Shown: positions 34,866 through 45,354, numbered from the stretch's first letter. The stretch is 64,000 nucleotides of DNA from an uncultured Paracoccaceae bacterium (GCA_934500835.1 CAKSTR010000003.1:248001-312000); one strand, 5' to 3'. Notes: generated by a model not told the origin, from the sequence alone. Numbers and translations are program-made.

Positions 34866-37076
34866 ATGGGACGGCTGCGCAGCATCGCCCGGCGGACCTT
34901 TCTCATCGGCTCGGCCGCGCTGGTCGGCGGGGTGGCCTTTGGCTGGTACAGCTATCGCAAGGATTTGCCGAATCCGCTGGCAGGGCGGGGGCTTGGCGCG
35001 CTGACACCCTATGTGTTGATCGACGCGCAAGGCGTGACCGTGATCGCCCCGCGGGCCGAGATGGGCCAGGGCACCCATACCACGCTGGCAGCCCTGGTCG
35101 CCGAAGAGCTGGACCTTGACTGGCAACAGGTCCGCGTCCTGCATGGCCCGCCTGCGCAGGCCTATTACAACGGTGCCGTGCTGCGCGAAGGCGTGCCCTT
35201 TGCCCCCACCGACGAAAGCTGGCTGGCCGAGACCGCGCGCGATGCGATGGACATCCCGGCGCGGTTCCTTGGGCTGCAGGTCACGGGCGGGTCGACCTCT
35301 GTTCCCGACGGTTTCGAGAAGATGCGGCAGGCCGGGGCGGTGGCCAGGCTGGCGCTTCTGGGCGCGGCCGCGCGGCGCCTGAACCTGCCGGTGGCCCGGT
35401 TGCGGACGGAGTCGGGCGCGGTGATCCTGCCGGATGGCAGCCGTCTGCCCTATGCCGATCTGGCGGCCGAGGCGGCGGGTGTCGATCTGCCCGATCCACC
35501 CGCTCTGCGCCCCCGCAGCGACTGGCGGTTGCTGGGCAAGCCGCTGCCGCGCACCGATGTGCCGGCCAAGTCCACCGGGGCCGCGCGCTATGCCTGCGAT
35601 ATTCGCCTGCCCGGCATGGTCTTTGCCAGCATGAGACGCAATCCATTCCCGGGGGCCGGCCTGCGGGCGTTCGATGCGGCCGGGGCGCTTGCCTTCCCCG
35701 GCGTGCAGCAGGTCGTGGAACTGGATGGTGGGATCGCTGCGATCGGCCGCACGACATGGGCCGCGATGCAGGCGCTTGATCTGGTGCAGATCGACTGGGC
35801 CAGCCCCGAAGTTCCTGTCACCGATGACCTGATTGCTGCCGACCTGGCTGCCGCGCTGGACGATGCCCCCGACTCGACGCCCAGAGAGACCGGCGATGCG
35901 ACCGGGGCAGACTTCACCGCCGACTACATTGTCCCCCATCTCGCCCATGCCACGATGGAGCCGATGGGCGCCGCCGCCTGGTTGCAGGATGGCCGGTTGC
36001 AGCTTTGGGCCGGGACGCAATTCCCCACCATGGCCGTGCGTGTCGCGGCCATCGCAGCGGGGTTGCCGCAGGATTCGGTGGAGGTTCATACCGAATTCAT
36101 GGGGGGCGGCTTCGGTCGCCGCGCCGAGGTGGATTTCATCCGCCAGGCTGCCACACTGGCGAAACTGCTGTCCCCCGTGCCGGTCCTGCTGACCTGGAGC
36201 CGGGAAGAGGATACCGCGCAGGACATGTATCGCCCCGCCGCCATGGCGCGGGTCAGGGCTTCGGTCGCAGAGGGCGCGGTCAGCCATTTCCATCTGGCGA
36301 CGGCTTCGGCATCTGTCATCGAATCCATGGCCGGCCGCTTTGGCTTTCCCGCCGCTGGCGCAGACAGTTCAATCACCCAGGGCGCGGGCGAGCAGCCCTA
36401 TGCCTTTCCGAACTACCGTGTGACCGGTCACCGCGCGCGCGGACGGGTGCCGATCGGCTTCTGGCGCTCGGTCGGGGCGTCGCAGAACGGCTTTTTCCAC
36501 GACTCTGCGATGGATGAGCTGGCCCATCTGGCCGGGGTGGACCCCTTGCTGTTCAGGATGCGGCAGATGGATCACCTGCCGTCGATCAATGTGCTGGAAG
36601 CCGTGGCCGAGATTTCGGGCTGGGGCAGCGCCGCACCGGGGCGGGCGAAAGGGGTGGGCTTCTCCTATTCCTTCGGTGTCCCGGTGGCCGAAGTGGTCGA
36701 GGTGGAGGAAACCGCGCAGGGCATCCGCCTGACCGGGGCATGGGTCGCCGCCGATGTCGGCATCGCGCTGGACCCTCGGATCATCGAGGCGCAGCTTTCG
36801 GGGGCCATGGTCTTCGGCCTGTCTGCCGCGATGACGGGCGAGGTGACCTTCATCGATGGCCGGGCCAACCAGACCACCTTCTGGGATTTCGATCCGATGC
36901 GGTTGCGGCAATGTCCGCCGATCACCGTGAAGGTGCTGGAAAGCGGCGGCCCGATTCGCGGGGTGGGCGAGCCGGGCACACCCCCCGCAGCACCTGCGCT
37001 GGCCAATGCGATCTTTGCCCTGACCGGGCAACGCCACCGCAGCCTGCCGCTGAACCGGGCAGTCGCCTTTGCCTGA
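34866..37076 (+). CDS. iorB: Isoquinoline 1-oxidoreductase-type molybdopterin subunit, Tat-exported
   Basis: 736 residues of the xanthine dehydrogenase/aldehyde oxidase superfamily, IorB type. A twin-arginine signal (ARRTFLIGSAALVGG) implies export of the folded enzyme to the periplasm with the alpha subunit. Molybdenum-cofactor contacts include EFMGGGFGRR, and the catalytic Glu is in GVGEPGTPPAAP. Members oxidise aldehydes or N-heterocycles by hydroxylation using water. No FAD subunit or cytochrome gene is adjacent, so the electron acceptor is unknown. Substrate not predictable. Confidence 0.9.
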   Translation: MGRLRSIARRTFLIGSAALVGGVAFGWYSYRKDLPNPLAGRGLGALTPYVLIDAQGVTVIAPRAEMGQGTHTTLAALVAEELDLDWQQVRVLHGPPAQAYYNGAVLREGVPFAPTDESWLAETARDAMDIPARFLGLQVTGGSTSVPDGFEKMRQAGAVARLALLGAAARRLNLPVARLRTESGAVILPDGSRLPYADLAAEAAGVDLPDPPALRPRSDWRLLGKPLPRTDVPAKSTGAARYACDIRLPGMVFASMRRNPFPGAGLRAFDAAGALAFPGVQQVVELDGGIAAIGRTTWAAMQALDLVQIDWASPEVPVTDDLIAADLAAALDDAPDSTPRETGDATGADFTADYIVPHLAHATMEPMGAAAWLQDGRLQLWAGTQFPTMAVRVAAIAAGLPQDSVEVHTEFMGGGFGRRAEVDFIRQAATLAKLLSPVPVLLTWSREEDTAQDMYRPAAMARVRASVAEGAVSHFHLATASASVIESMAGRFGFPAAGADSSITQGAGEQPYAFPNYRVTGHRARGRVPIGFWRSVGASQNGFFHDSAMDELAHLAGVDPLLFRMRQMDHLPSINVLEAVAEISGWGSAAPGRAKGVGFSYSFGVPVAEVVEVEETAQGIRLTGAWVAADVGIALDPRIIEAQLSGAMVFGLSAAMTGEVTFIDGRANQTTFWDFDPMRLRQCPPITVKVLESGGPIRGVGEPGTPPAAPALANAIFALTGQRHRSLPLNRAVAFA

Positions 37077-37124
37077 GCCGCTGGCCCGGTGTAACCTGCC
37101 GGCACCCCAGCCCAAGGCCCGGCC

Positions 37125-37745
37125 ATGATCACCGATATCGAAGACTTCTTCGCCAAGGGCTGCGGCCGTTGCGACCGCTTTGCAACGCCGGATTGTTCCA
37201 CCCGGTTCTGGGCAGAAGGTCTGGCGATGTTGCGAAGGCTGTGCCTGCAGGCCGGGCTGCAGGAAGTGGTGAAATGGGGCCACCCCTGCTACATGCACGC
37301 CGGGCGCAATATCGCGATCATGGGCGCCTTCCGCGGCGATTTCCGGCTGACCTTCTTCAACGCCGCGCTGATGACGGACCCCGATGGCGTGCTGGAAAAG
37401 CAGGGTGCGAATACCCGACACCCCGACGCGATCCGCTTTACCGACAATACCCGGCCTGCGGAGATGGCACCGGTCATCCTGCGCTATCTGGCCGAGGCGA
37501 TGTCCTATGCCGAGGCTGGGCTGAAGCCGGTCAAGACCGCAACCGAGATCGAATGGCCCGAGGAACTGGTCGAGGCACTGGATGCCGACCCCGAACTGGC
37601 CGAGGCCTTCCACCGTTTGACGCCGGGCCGGCAGAAAAGCCATGTGCTGATGATCGCTGGCGCCAAGGCGGCGGCGACCCGATCTGCCCGGATCGAGAAG
37701 CTGCGGCCAAAGATTTTTTCCGGCAAGGGTGCAACCGAATACTGA
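37125..37745 (+). CDS. DUF1801/YdeI-like protein
   Basis: 206 residues, cytoplasmic. AEGLAMLRRLCLQAGLQEVVKWGHPCYMHAGRNIAIMGAF is the DUF1801 pattern of a small alpha-beta domain, and a basic C-terminal LTPGRQKSHVLMIAGAKAAATRSARIEKLRPKIFSGKG matches the YdeI/OmpD-associated family. No catalytic function is established. It follows iorB by 48 bases but looks unrelated. Confidence 0.75.
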   Translation: MITDIEDFFAKGCGRCDRFATPDCSTRFWAEGLAMLRRLCLQAGLQEVVKWGHPCYMHAGRNIAIMGAFRGDFRLTFFNAALMTDPDGVLEKQGANTRHPDAIRFTDNTRPAEMAPVILRYLAEAMSYAEAGLKPVKTATEIEWPEELVEALDADPELAEAFHRLTPGRQKSHVLMIAGAKAAATRSARIEKLRPKIFSGKGATEY

Positions 37746-37952
37746 CTCGCGGCGCCTTCCGGGCAATGCGGTTCAGGCGGCCCGGTCCCAGGCAAAAGGC
37801 CATGGCCATCTGCCAGGACGAGATTGATCGCAAAGAAGGGGCTGCCGGCCTGTCCTTCACTGCCTTCTTCGCCGGTCCGGTTCGAGAAAGCCGCCAGGAC
37901 CGGCGACAAGATTGTGGCTGGTGAGCGACGAACAGGTCTCCCAGCCGCCCCC

Positions 37953-38657
37953 TCAGATCATCCGTATCGTGTCCTTGCCCACCGCCAGCATATAGCCGCG
38001 CCGCGCGATGGTCTTGACCAGAAGCTCGCTGACCAGCTGGTTGCCCAAGGCGTCGCGCAGGCGTTTGACACGGGTGGCGCCGGCGGCCTCGTCGCAGTCG
38101 GCCTCGTTGCGGCCGGAAATCACCGCCTCGATCTGGGCGCCGGACAGGACCTCATCGTCCATCCGGGCCTCGGCCAGAACGGACAGGGTTTCCAGCGCGG
38201 CCTCGGTCAGGGCGAATTCAAGGTCGTTGATATAAACGGCCCGGCTCTCGCGGCTGATCATCAGGCTGGCGACCTGGATGCCTGATCGCTGGATCGCCGA
38301 AATCCGGCGGTTCAGGGCGATGATCGTCACCAGAAACACCAGCGCCGCCACCAGCAAAGCGGTGGAAAACACCAGCAGCACGAAGATGACCGAGCGGTAG
38401 CTGGTCAACACCTCGGAGAAAGAGGTACCGGACTGGGCAAGGATCTCCAAAAGCTTGATCTCGGCGCCCGAGGTCAGGTTGTCGTTCTCGACAAACAGCC
38501 GTTCCACCCGCGCGTTGAAGGCGTTGGCGTCGGGCAGGTTCAGAAACAGGAACAACGCCGCGCCGAACAGGATCAGCACGATTGCCCCGATGCCAAGGGC
38601 GACGACGCGGTTGCCCGTCTTCAGGCTGTCAGTAACGGAGGTAATAGGCTCCGGCAC
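37953..38657 (-). CDS. Membrane protein with C-terminal winged-helix DNA-binding domain
   Basis: 234 residues from a GTG at 38657, which has AAAGGA at ideal distance (a TTG six codons upstream is the alternative). Helix 1 (about 18-40) and helix 2 (about 90-115) enclose a roughly 50-residue periplasmic helical segment. The rest is cytoplasmic, and residues about 145-227 read as an OmpR-type winged helix (FALTEAALETLSVLAEA, VLSGAQIEAVISG, RVKRLRDALG, KTIARRGYMLA). ToxR-type regulators place this domain before the membrane helix; here the order is reversed. It overlaps the upstream small exported-protein gene by 29 bases. A transmembrane transcription regulator is inferred; its target is unknown. 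Confidence 0.65.
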   Translation of the reverse strand: MPEPITSVTDSLKTGNRVVALGIGAIVLILFGAALFLFLNLPDANAFNARVERLFVENDNLTSGAEIKLLEILAQSGTSFSEVLTSYRSVIFVLLVFSTALLVAALVFLVTIIALNRRISAIQRSGIQVASLMISRESRAVYINDLEFALTEAALETLSVLAEARMDDEVLSGAQIEAVISGRNEADCDEAAGATRVKRLRDALGNQLVSELLVKTIARRGYMLAVGKDTIRMI

Positions 38658-38913
38658 TCGCTTTCCTTTCGGCAAGACCTTCGGGGCCGAAGGTAGAGAG
38701 AACGTTCAGCAGGGTCCAGCCGTCGCCCGCCAGCCGGGGCGCCAGTTCACCCTCGGCCCCTGCGCGCGAGCAGTTGGCGTCCGAGACCTGCGCCACACCG
38801 TAGTGCAGTTGCAGGGGGGGCTCCTTCTTGGCCTTGTAGTCGGCATAGCAATCGGCGTTCGCGGCCCCGGAAAGGGCCAGCGCGAACACCATGCCAAGCA
38901 CTGCGGTCTTCAT
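38629..38913 (-). CDS. Small exported protein, unknown function
   Basis: 94 residues with a signal peptide (KTAVLGMVFALALSGAANA). The mature part has two Cys (DCYADYKAKK and ANCSRAG) that could form a disulfide, and ends YYLRY. GGGAG precedes the ATG. It is cotranscribed with, and overlaps, the membrane winged-helix gene, so it may be its periplasmic partner. Family not recognised. Confidence 0.7.
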   Translation of the reverse strand: MKTAVLGMVFALALSGAANADCYADYKAKKEPPLQLHYGVAQVSDANCSRAGAEGELAPRLAGDGWTLLNVLSTFGPEGLAERKASAGAYYLRY

Positions 38914-39154
38914 GTCTTTGCTCCCTTCAAGGAGTTCTGCCCGATGTCCCCGGCAGAGTGGCGATCCCGGCACCGATATACAATATCGCAGGGCTTGTGG
39001 CCCTTGCTATCGCATAACATCGGCGCTGTCTGCGGTCGCTATGGCCTGACAGGGCGCCGATATTGCCTGTCTGACGGCAGGGCGGCCAGCCTTCCCCCAT
39101 CACCGCACTGAACGGCCCGCCATGGCCCGATGTGCCGAGCAGATGGAGGCAGGA

Positions 39155-39640
39155 ATGACCAAGGCGATCCCGACAGAGACGATCCGCATTTCCCGCAAAC
39201 CCGTGGCCGACCGGCGCCCCGACCCGCGCCGCACGGCTTGGCTGGCGACGGCCGGCGCCCTTGCCGTGGCGCTTTTGCTGGGGGTCGGGCTGCCGGCCCG
39301 CGCGGCGGGCAGCGATCAGGGGGCGGCGGGGGTGGTCCAGGTCTGGGACAAGCGGCCGAAGCCGCATTCGCAGGACTGGGTAGAGCCGGGCTGGCAGCGC
39401 GACCGCAAGCCGCGCATCCCCGCCGTCTGCGCGATGGAGTTCGACAACGGCCGCCGTGTCGTGACGGTCTTTCCCGAACGCTGCCTGCGCCGCGAAGGCG
39501 TCGAGGCCCGCCTGCCCGTCCAATGCGCCAAGGTGGCGCGGATCTGGGGCAAGCGCGACCGGGTCTACTCTGCGCGCTGCCTGACCGAGGCCGGCTTCCG
39601 CATCGGCGGCGGCTATTGGCGCGACGATCGCAGCTACTGA
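39155..39640 (+). CDS. Single-pass membrane or exported protein, unknown function
   Basis: 161 residues. A basic N-terminus (RRPDPRRTAW) precedes one hydrophobic stretch (LATAGALAVALLLGVGLPARAA), then a soluble domain with three Cys (AVCAMEF, RCLRRE, VQCAKV and a fourth in ARCLTEAG). GGAGG at 39145-39149 selects this ATG. Strongly basic throughout. I do not recognise the family. Divergent from the small exported-protein gene, with 241 bases between them. Confidence 0.6.
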   Translation: MTKAIPTETIRISRKPVADRRPDPRRTAWLATAGALAVALLLGVGLPARAAGSDQGAAGVVQVWDKRPKPHSQDWVEPGWQRDRKPRIPAVCAMEFDNGRRVVTVFPERCLRREGVEARLPVQCAKVARIWGKRDRVYSARCLTEAGFRIGGGYWRDDRSY

Positions 39641-39831
39641 ACCAGACAGCCGCAGCCCTTTCCGGTGGGCAAAGCGGGATGCGGTCCGGCAAGTGGCGTA
39701 TCGGCGGGGCCGCATCGACGGGGGCGGGGGGCGGGCAGCCTCCGCCCCCGGTTTCCATTCGCACCGCCCTTAAATCCCCGCGGGAACGGGTGTATCATCG
39801 GCTTCGCGCGCGCCGGAAATAGGAGTCTGCG

Positions 39832-40716
39832 ATGACCGATCTTCCCCTGAACCTGCACTTGCGCCCGATGGTCGAGGCGTTCTTCGACCCGGCCACCAAT
39901 ACGATCAGCTATGTGGTCATGGACCCCGGCTCGACAGCCTGCGCCGTGGTCGATTCCGTCATGGATATCGACTATGCGGCCGGGCGGATCACCCATGACA
40001 GTGCCGACAGGATCATCGGATTCATCCGGGACCAGGGTTTGCGGCTGGAGTGGATCATCGAGACCCATGTCCATGCCGACCACCTTTCGGCCGCGCCCTA
40101 TATCCAGGATGCGCTGGGTGGAAAGATCGGCATCGGCGAGAAGATCACCATGGTGCAGGACACGTTCGGCAAGATCTTCAACGAAGGGACCGAGTTCCAG
40201 CGCGACGGCAGCCAGTTCGACGCCCTTTTCCGCGATGGCGACACCTATCAGGTTGGCGGAATGGCGTGTTTCGCGCTGCACACGCCCGGACACACCCCGG
40301 CCTGCATGGTGCATGTGATGGGGGATGCCGCCTTTGTCGGAGATACGCTCTTCATGCCCGATGGCGGATCGGCCCGGGCGGATTTTCCGGGCGGCGATGC
40401 CGGAGAGCTTTATGACAGCATTCAGAAGGTGCTGGCCCTGCCCGGAAAGATGCGGCTGTTCATGTGCCATGACTACGGCCCCAATGGCCGCGACATCGCC
40501 TGGGAAACTACGGTGGCCGACGAGCGGCTTCACAACATCCATGTCGGCGGGGGGCGTTCGCGCGCCGAGTTCGTGGCGATGCGCGAGGCACGCGATGCCA
40601 CCCTGTCGATGCCGAAGCTGATCATCCCGTCGCTGCAGGTGAACATGCGGGCGGGCGAAGTGCCCACGGACACCTCGGGCCGACCGATGCTGAAAGTGCC
40701 GGTGAACGGGCTCTAG
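39832..40716 (+). CDS. MBL-fold hydrolase, persulfide dioxygenase/Blh-like
   Basis: 294 residues. The metal-binding motif ETHVHADHL, then HTPGHTPACMV, GDTLFMPDGG and MCHDYGP form the metallo-beta-lactamase site. The FDPATNTISYVVMD start and DYGPNGRDIAWET segment are characteristic of ETHE1/SdoA/Blh enzymes, which oxidise glutathione persulfide to sulfite. The usual partners BigR or rhodanese genes are not adjacent. A role in sulfide detoxification is likely. Three tandem hairpins follow the stop. Confidence 0.82.
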   Translation: MTDLPLNLHLRPMVEAFFDPATNTISYVVMDPGSTACAVVDSVMDIDYAAGRITHDSADRIIGFIRDQGLRLEWIIETHVHADHLSAAPYIQDALGGKIGIGEKITMVQDTFGKIFNEGTEFQRDGSQFDALFRDGDTYQVGGMACFALHTPGHTPACMVHVMGDAAFVGDTLFMPDGGSARADFPGGDAGELYDSIQKVLALPGKMRLFMCHDYGPNGRDIAWETTVADERLHNIHVGGGRSRAEFVAMREARDATLSMPKLIIPSLQVNMRAGEVPTDTSGRPMLKVPVNGL

Positions 40717-40784
40717 GCGGAGTTTTCAAAAACTCCGCACCGGAGCCTTTGAAGGCTCCGGGCCGATTTCTTCCAAGAAATCGG
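40717..40784. terminator. Three tandem perfect 10-2-10 hairpins between convergent genes
   Basis: GCGGAGTTTT/AAAACTCCGC (40717-40738), CCGGAGCCTT/AAGGCTCCGG (40740-40761) and CCGATTTCTT/AAGAAATCGG (40763-40784) each have ten perfect pairs and a two-base spacer. They fill the whole 69-base convergent gap between the MBL gene and gph. The first carries T and A runs and can act as a bidirectional terminator. Confidence 0.85.
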
Positions 40785-40785
40785 G

Positions 40786-41421
40786 TCAGTCGATCAGGCT
40801 TGGGAGATCGGCGAAATCCCGGAACGCGGCGTGATGCGGCAGCGCCTCGACCGGGGATTTCCGGTAGCCTTCGGTGAAAAGGTAGAAGGGCAGGCCGGCG
40901 GCCTCGGCCGTGGCCGCATCCACCTCGCTGTCGCCGATGAAGGCGGCCGCGCCGCCGCCCATCAGCCGGACACATTCCAGCGCAGGGGCCGGATCGGGCT
41001 TGTTGACAGCAAGGGTATCGCCGCCGACGACCACCGGGAAATGCCGGGCAAGGCCCAGATCGTCAAGGATGGCGCGGGCCGGGGCTTCGGGCTTGTTGGT
41101 GCACAGCGCCAGCCGGTGCCCTGCGGTCTCCAGCGCCGTCAGCGCCTGCGGCACACCGGGATAGGGCCGGGTCAGCGTCGCGGGATCGGCGTTGTAGAAG
41201 CTCAGCGTGACCTGCGTCAGGTGCTTGTGGCGGGCGGGGTCAAGACCGCAGCGCGCCATCACCCGCTCCACCAGCTTCGGCAGGCCGTTGCCGACAAAGC
41301 TGGTGACGGTGCGCAGGTCCAGAGGGGCCAGCCCCTCTTGCGCCAGCATCCGGTTGACGGCCGCCTGAATGTCGGGCGCGGAATCGATCAGCGTGCCGTC
41401 CAGATCAAAGATCAGGATCAC
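40786..41421 (-). CDS. gph: Phosphoglycolate phosphatase (HAD superfamily)
   Basis: 211 residues. HAD motif I LIFDLDGTLIDSAPD, motif II LCTNKPE, motif III Lys in AVNKPDPAP, and motif IV FIGDSEVDAATA. It hydrolyses 2-phosphoglycolate from DNA repair and photorespiration-type reactions. The GTG start overlaps the rpe stop (GTGA), so it is coupled to rpe, a common alphaproteobacterial pair. Confidence 0.9.
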   Translation of the reverse strand: MILIFDLDGTLIDSAPDIQAAVNRMLAQEGLAPLDLRTVTSFVGNGLPKLVERVMARCGLDPARHKHLTQVTLSFYNADPATLTRPYPGVPQALTALETAGHRLALCTNKPEAPARAILDDLGLARHFPVVVGGDTLAVNKPDPAPALECVRLMGGGAAAFIGDSEVDAATAEAAGLPFYLFTEGYRKSPVEALPHHAAFRDFADLPSLID

Positions 41422-42104
41422 AGCGCGCTTTCCGCCGCCGCCCGGATCGCCCGGATGTTGTCGCCATAGATGCCGGGGGTCATCACCGATCCGCCCTTGA
41501 ACACGGCAGATCCCGCCACCAGCACATCCGCCCCCGCCGCCACCATCAGGGGCGCGGTTGTCGGGTCCATGCCGCCGTCGATCTCGATATGCACCGGGCG
41601 GTCGCCGATCATCGCGCGCAGCCGGCGCACCTTGGCCGACATGTCGAGAAACTTCTGCCCGCCGAAGCCCGGGTTTACCGTCATGACGCAGACCAGATCG
41701 GCCAGATCCAGCAGATCCTCGACCGCGTCGGCCGAGGTGCCGGGGTTCAGCGCCACCCCGGCCTTCATCCCGGCGGCGCGGATCGCCTGCAAGGTGCGAT
41801 GGATGTGCGGCCCCGCCTCGACATGCGCGGTCAGGATGTCTGCCCCCGCCTTGGCGAAGGCGTCGATATAGGGATCGACCGGGGCGATCATCAGATGGAC
41901 ATCCATCACCGTCTTCACATGCTTGCGGAAGGCGGCGACAGCCGGCGGCCCGAAGGTCAGGTTCGGCACGAAATGCCCGTCCATCACATCGACATGCACC
42001 CAATCGGCGCCCTCGGCCTCGATCGCCTGGATCTCGCGCCCGAAATCGGCGAAATCGGCGGAAAGGATCGAAGGGGCGATCTTGATCTTGCGGGAAAAGG
42101 TCAT
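41418..42104 (-). CDS. rpe: Ribulose-phosphate 3-epimerase
   Basis: 228 residues, TIM barrel: KIAPSILSADFADFG, VHVDVMDGHFVPNLTFGP, DVHLMI, VMTVNPGFGGQKF and IEIDGGM contain the catalytic Asp pair and metal His residues. Interconverts ribulose-5-phosphate and xylulose-5-phosphate. ATG 42104 is the family start; the frame is open 32 codons upstream without a site. Divergent from rnhB across 124 bases. Confidence 0.95.
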   Translation of the reverse strand: MTFSRKIKIAPSILSADFADFGREIQAIEAEGADWVHVDVMDGHFVPNLTFGPPAVAAFRKHVKTVMDVHLMIAPVDPYIDAFAKAGADILTAHVEAGPHIHRTLQAIRAAGMKAGVALNPGTSADAVEDLLDLADLVCVMTVNPGFGGQKFLDMSAKVRRLRAMIGDRPVHIEIDGGMDPTTAPLMVAAGADVLVAGSAVFKGGSVMTPGIYGDNIRAIRAAAESAL

Positions 42105-42228
42105 GGGGCAGCCTTCCTGAGCAGCGATGTCCTGCGGTCGATACCGCTTGCAGCGCGGCAGGGCCAGAGGAAGAAATGGCCCTTGCGCCGGCAAAGACAA
42201 GCGGCGGACAGCACGGAAGGATCGACAG

Positions 42229-42856
42229 ATGGCGGCAATCCCGGATTTTCAGTTCGAGGAAGAGGCACTGCTGGCAGGCGCCACCTTCGTCGTTGGTGTC
42301 GATGAGGTTGGGCGCGGCCCCCTTGCCGGCCCGGTCACTGCGGCGGCGGTGCGGCTGGACCCCGGCCACCTCCCCACCGGCCTGCGCGATTCCAAGGCGA
42401 TGACCGCACTTGCGCGCGAGCGGCTGTTCGACTGGCTGATGGAACATGCGCAGGTCTCGGTTGCCCATGCCTCGGTCGAGGAGATCGACAGTCTGAACAT
42501 CCTGCGCGCCAGTCATCTGGCGATGGAGCGTGCGGTTTCGGCCTTGCCCGCCGACCACGCGCTGGTCGATGGCAATCTGATTCCCAAGGGTCTGACCTGC
42601 CCGTCACGCGCCATCGTGAAGGGGGACGCGAAATGCCTGTCCATCGCGGCGGCGTCGGTCATTGCCAAGGTGACGCGCGATCGGATCATGGTGGATTTGG
42701 CGCAACAGCACCCCCCCTACGGCTGGGATCGCAATGCCGGTTACCCGACCAAGGTGCATCTGCAGGCGCTTCTAGATTTTGGGGCAACCCCGTTTCATAG
42801 ACGTTCCTTCGGCCCCGTCCACAATATCTTGTGCCAAGCTATTTCTGTAAGTGACT

Positions 42857-42858
<2 letters not shown>
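42229..42858 (+). CDS. rnhB: Ribonuclease HII
   Basis: 209 residues. The catalytic DEDD residues appear in VGVDEVGRGPLAGPV (Asp-Glu), ALVDGN (Asp) and the later SIAAASVIAKVTRDRIM (Asp). Removes ribonucleotides from DNA. GGAAGGA precedes the start. It is directly upstream of ccrM; its stop overlaps the first GANTC site of the ccrM promoter region. Confidence 0.95.
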
Positions 42859-44069
<1,211 letters not shown>

Positions 44070-44126
44070 TCCTTCCGGGACATCGACAGTTTACGCCTGC
44101 GCCCTGGTCCGCCTGGGGCGCACCTG

Positions 44127-44158
44127 CCCCGCCATGCCCAAGCATGGCGGGGTTTTTT
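44127..44158 (+). terminator. Rho-independent terminator after ccrM
   Basis: CCCCGCCATGC (44127-44137) pairs perfectly with GCATGGCGGGG (44142-44152) around CCAA, followed by six T. Confidence 0.95.
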
Positions 44159-44312
44159 CTTCCGAACCCCGTCGGAAGCGAGGGGGATCCGCAAGGGGGG
44201 GGCCTGTCCGGGGTGATCTGACAGCTGATTGGAATTTGCCAGTAATCGCTTGTCAGATGACGGAAAAACATAGCATATATAGCGACATCACAAGCTGCAA
44301 AACCTTGCCATC

Positions 44313-44322
44313 TTGTTTACAA
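44313..44322. promoter_or_regulatory. Candidate GntR operator TTGT-TT-ACAA
   Basis: A perfect 10-base inverted repeat 19 bases before the kinase start, matching the FadR-type GntR pattern (GT-N2-AC core). A very similar TTGT-TG-ACAA occurs at 50549-50558. A TATATA element lies upstream at about 44276. Confidence 0.45.
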
Positions 44323-44340
44323 TTCAGGACATGCCTACCC

Positions 44341-45354
44341 TTGCTGATCCTTATCGCTGACGATCTGACCGGGGCGTTCGACTCCGCCGCGCCCTTTGCC
44401 GCGCGCGGCATGCCGACAGTGGTCGCCCTGCACCCTGCTGCGCTGACCGAGGCGCTGGCGACGGGCGCGCAGGTTGTCGCCGTGACGACCCAGTCACGCG
44501 AGATCGCGGCGGATGCGGCGGCGGCGCGGGTGGCGGCGGTTGCATCGGCCCTGCCTGCCGGGGTGCGGGTCTTCAAGAAGGTCGACTCGCGACTGAAAGG
44601 GCACGTCGCGGCCGAACTGGCCGCGCTGTCTCCGGCGTCGATGCTGGTGGCGCCGGCAATCCCGGATTTCGGTCGGGTGGTCCGCGATGGGGCCGTCACC
44701 GGCTTCGGCGTCGAGGTGCCGATCCCCGTGCGCGATGCGCTTGGCGATCTTGCGGCGCGGGCCATCGTTCCCGACACCGAAACCGCAAAGGCGATGGAGG
44801 CCGCGCTTGCCGCGGCGCCCGACGATGCCCTGCTGGTCGGGGCCCGTGGGCTGGCCGAGGCCCTGGCGCAGCGCCTTTCGGGCCGGAGTCCGGCCGAAGC
44901 GCCGCGCCCAAAGGCGGACCGGGTGCTGATGGTTGTCGGTTCGCGCGATCCGATCACGCTGGCGCAAGTGGCCGCCCTGCGGGCCGGGGGGGCCGATTGG
45001 CGGGCCGCACCGAACGGCAGGCTTGCCGATCTGCGGCCGGTTGAACGGCTGACGCTGGTGCAGGCCACGCCGGGCGTGGACCGGGCGACCGGGGCCGACG
45101 TTGCGCAGGCGCTTTCGGCGGCGGTCCACCCTGCGCTGACGGCCGGGGCGGGGGCGGTGTTCCTGACCGGCGGCGCCACGGCCGAGGCGGTGATGCAGGC
45201 CATGGGTCTGAACACCCTTCGCCTTGTCGGTGAGGTGTTGCCGGGCGTGCCGCTGGGGCTTGCGGCGGACGGGCAGATGGTGATCGTGAAATCCGGCGGC
45301 TTCGGGGGCAAGGATACGCTGACCCGCCTGTCCGCCATCCTTGGAGGGGCGTGA
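44341..45354 (+). CDS. DUF1537 four-carbon acid-sugar kinase (DtnK/OtnK-like)
   Basis: About 337 residues from TTG 44341; an in-frame ATG at 44257 would add 28 unconserved residues. LILIADDLTGAFDSAAPFAARG is the N-terminal signature of D-threonate/D-erythronate/3-oxo-tetronate 4-kinases. KKVDSRLKGHV, the C-terminal VFLTGGATAEAVMQAMG and VKSGGFGGKDTL complete the family pattern. It is shorter than the usual 400-plus residues. Such kinases work with PdxA2, present here at 48250, to make 4-phospho-acids that are oxidised and decarboxylated to dihydroxyacetone phosphate. It ends overlapping the GntR start. Confidence 0.82.
   Translation: MLILIADDLTGAFDSAAPFAARGMPTVVALHPAALTEALATGAQVVAVTTQSREIAADAAAARVAAVASALPAGVRVFKKVDSRLKGHVAAELAALSPASMLVAPAIPDFGRVVRDGAVTGFGVEVPIPVRDALGDLAARAIVPDTETAKAMEAALAAAPDDALLVGARGLAEALAQRLSGRSPAEAPRPKADRVLMVVGSRDPITLAQVAALRAGGADWRAAPNGRLADLRPVERLTLVQATPGVDRATGADVAQALSAAVHPALTAGAGAVFLTGGATAEAVMQAMGLNTLRLVGEVLPGVPLGLAADGQMVIVKSGGFGGKDTLTRLSAILGGA

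Noticed and set aside
34296..36293. A 665-codon open frame on the minus strand opposite iorA/iorB
   Set aside because: It is a mirror of the GC-rich coding strand, lacks a ribosome site and family motifs, and iorAB are clearly real. The same holds for long antisense frames opposite fucD, metH, the aminotransferase and the flavoprotein.
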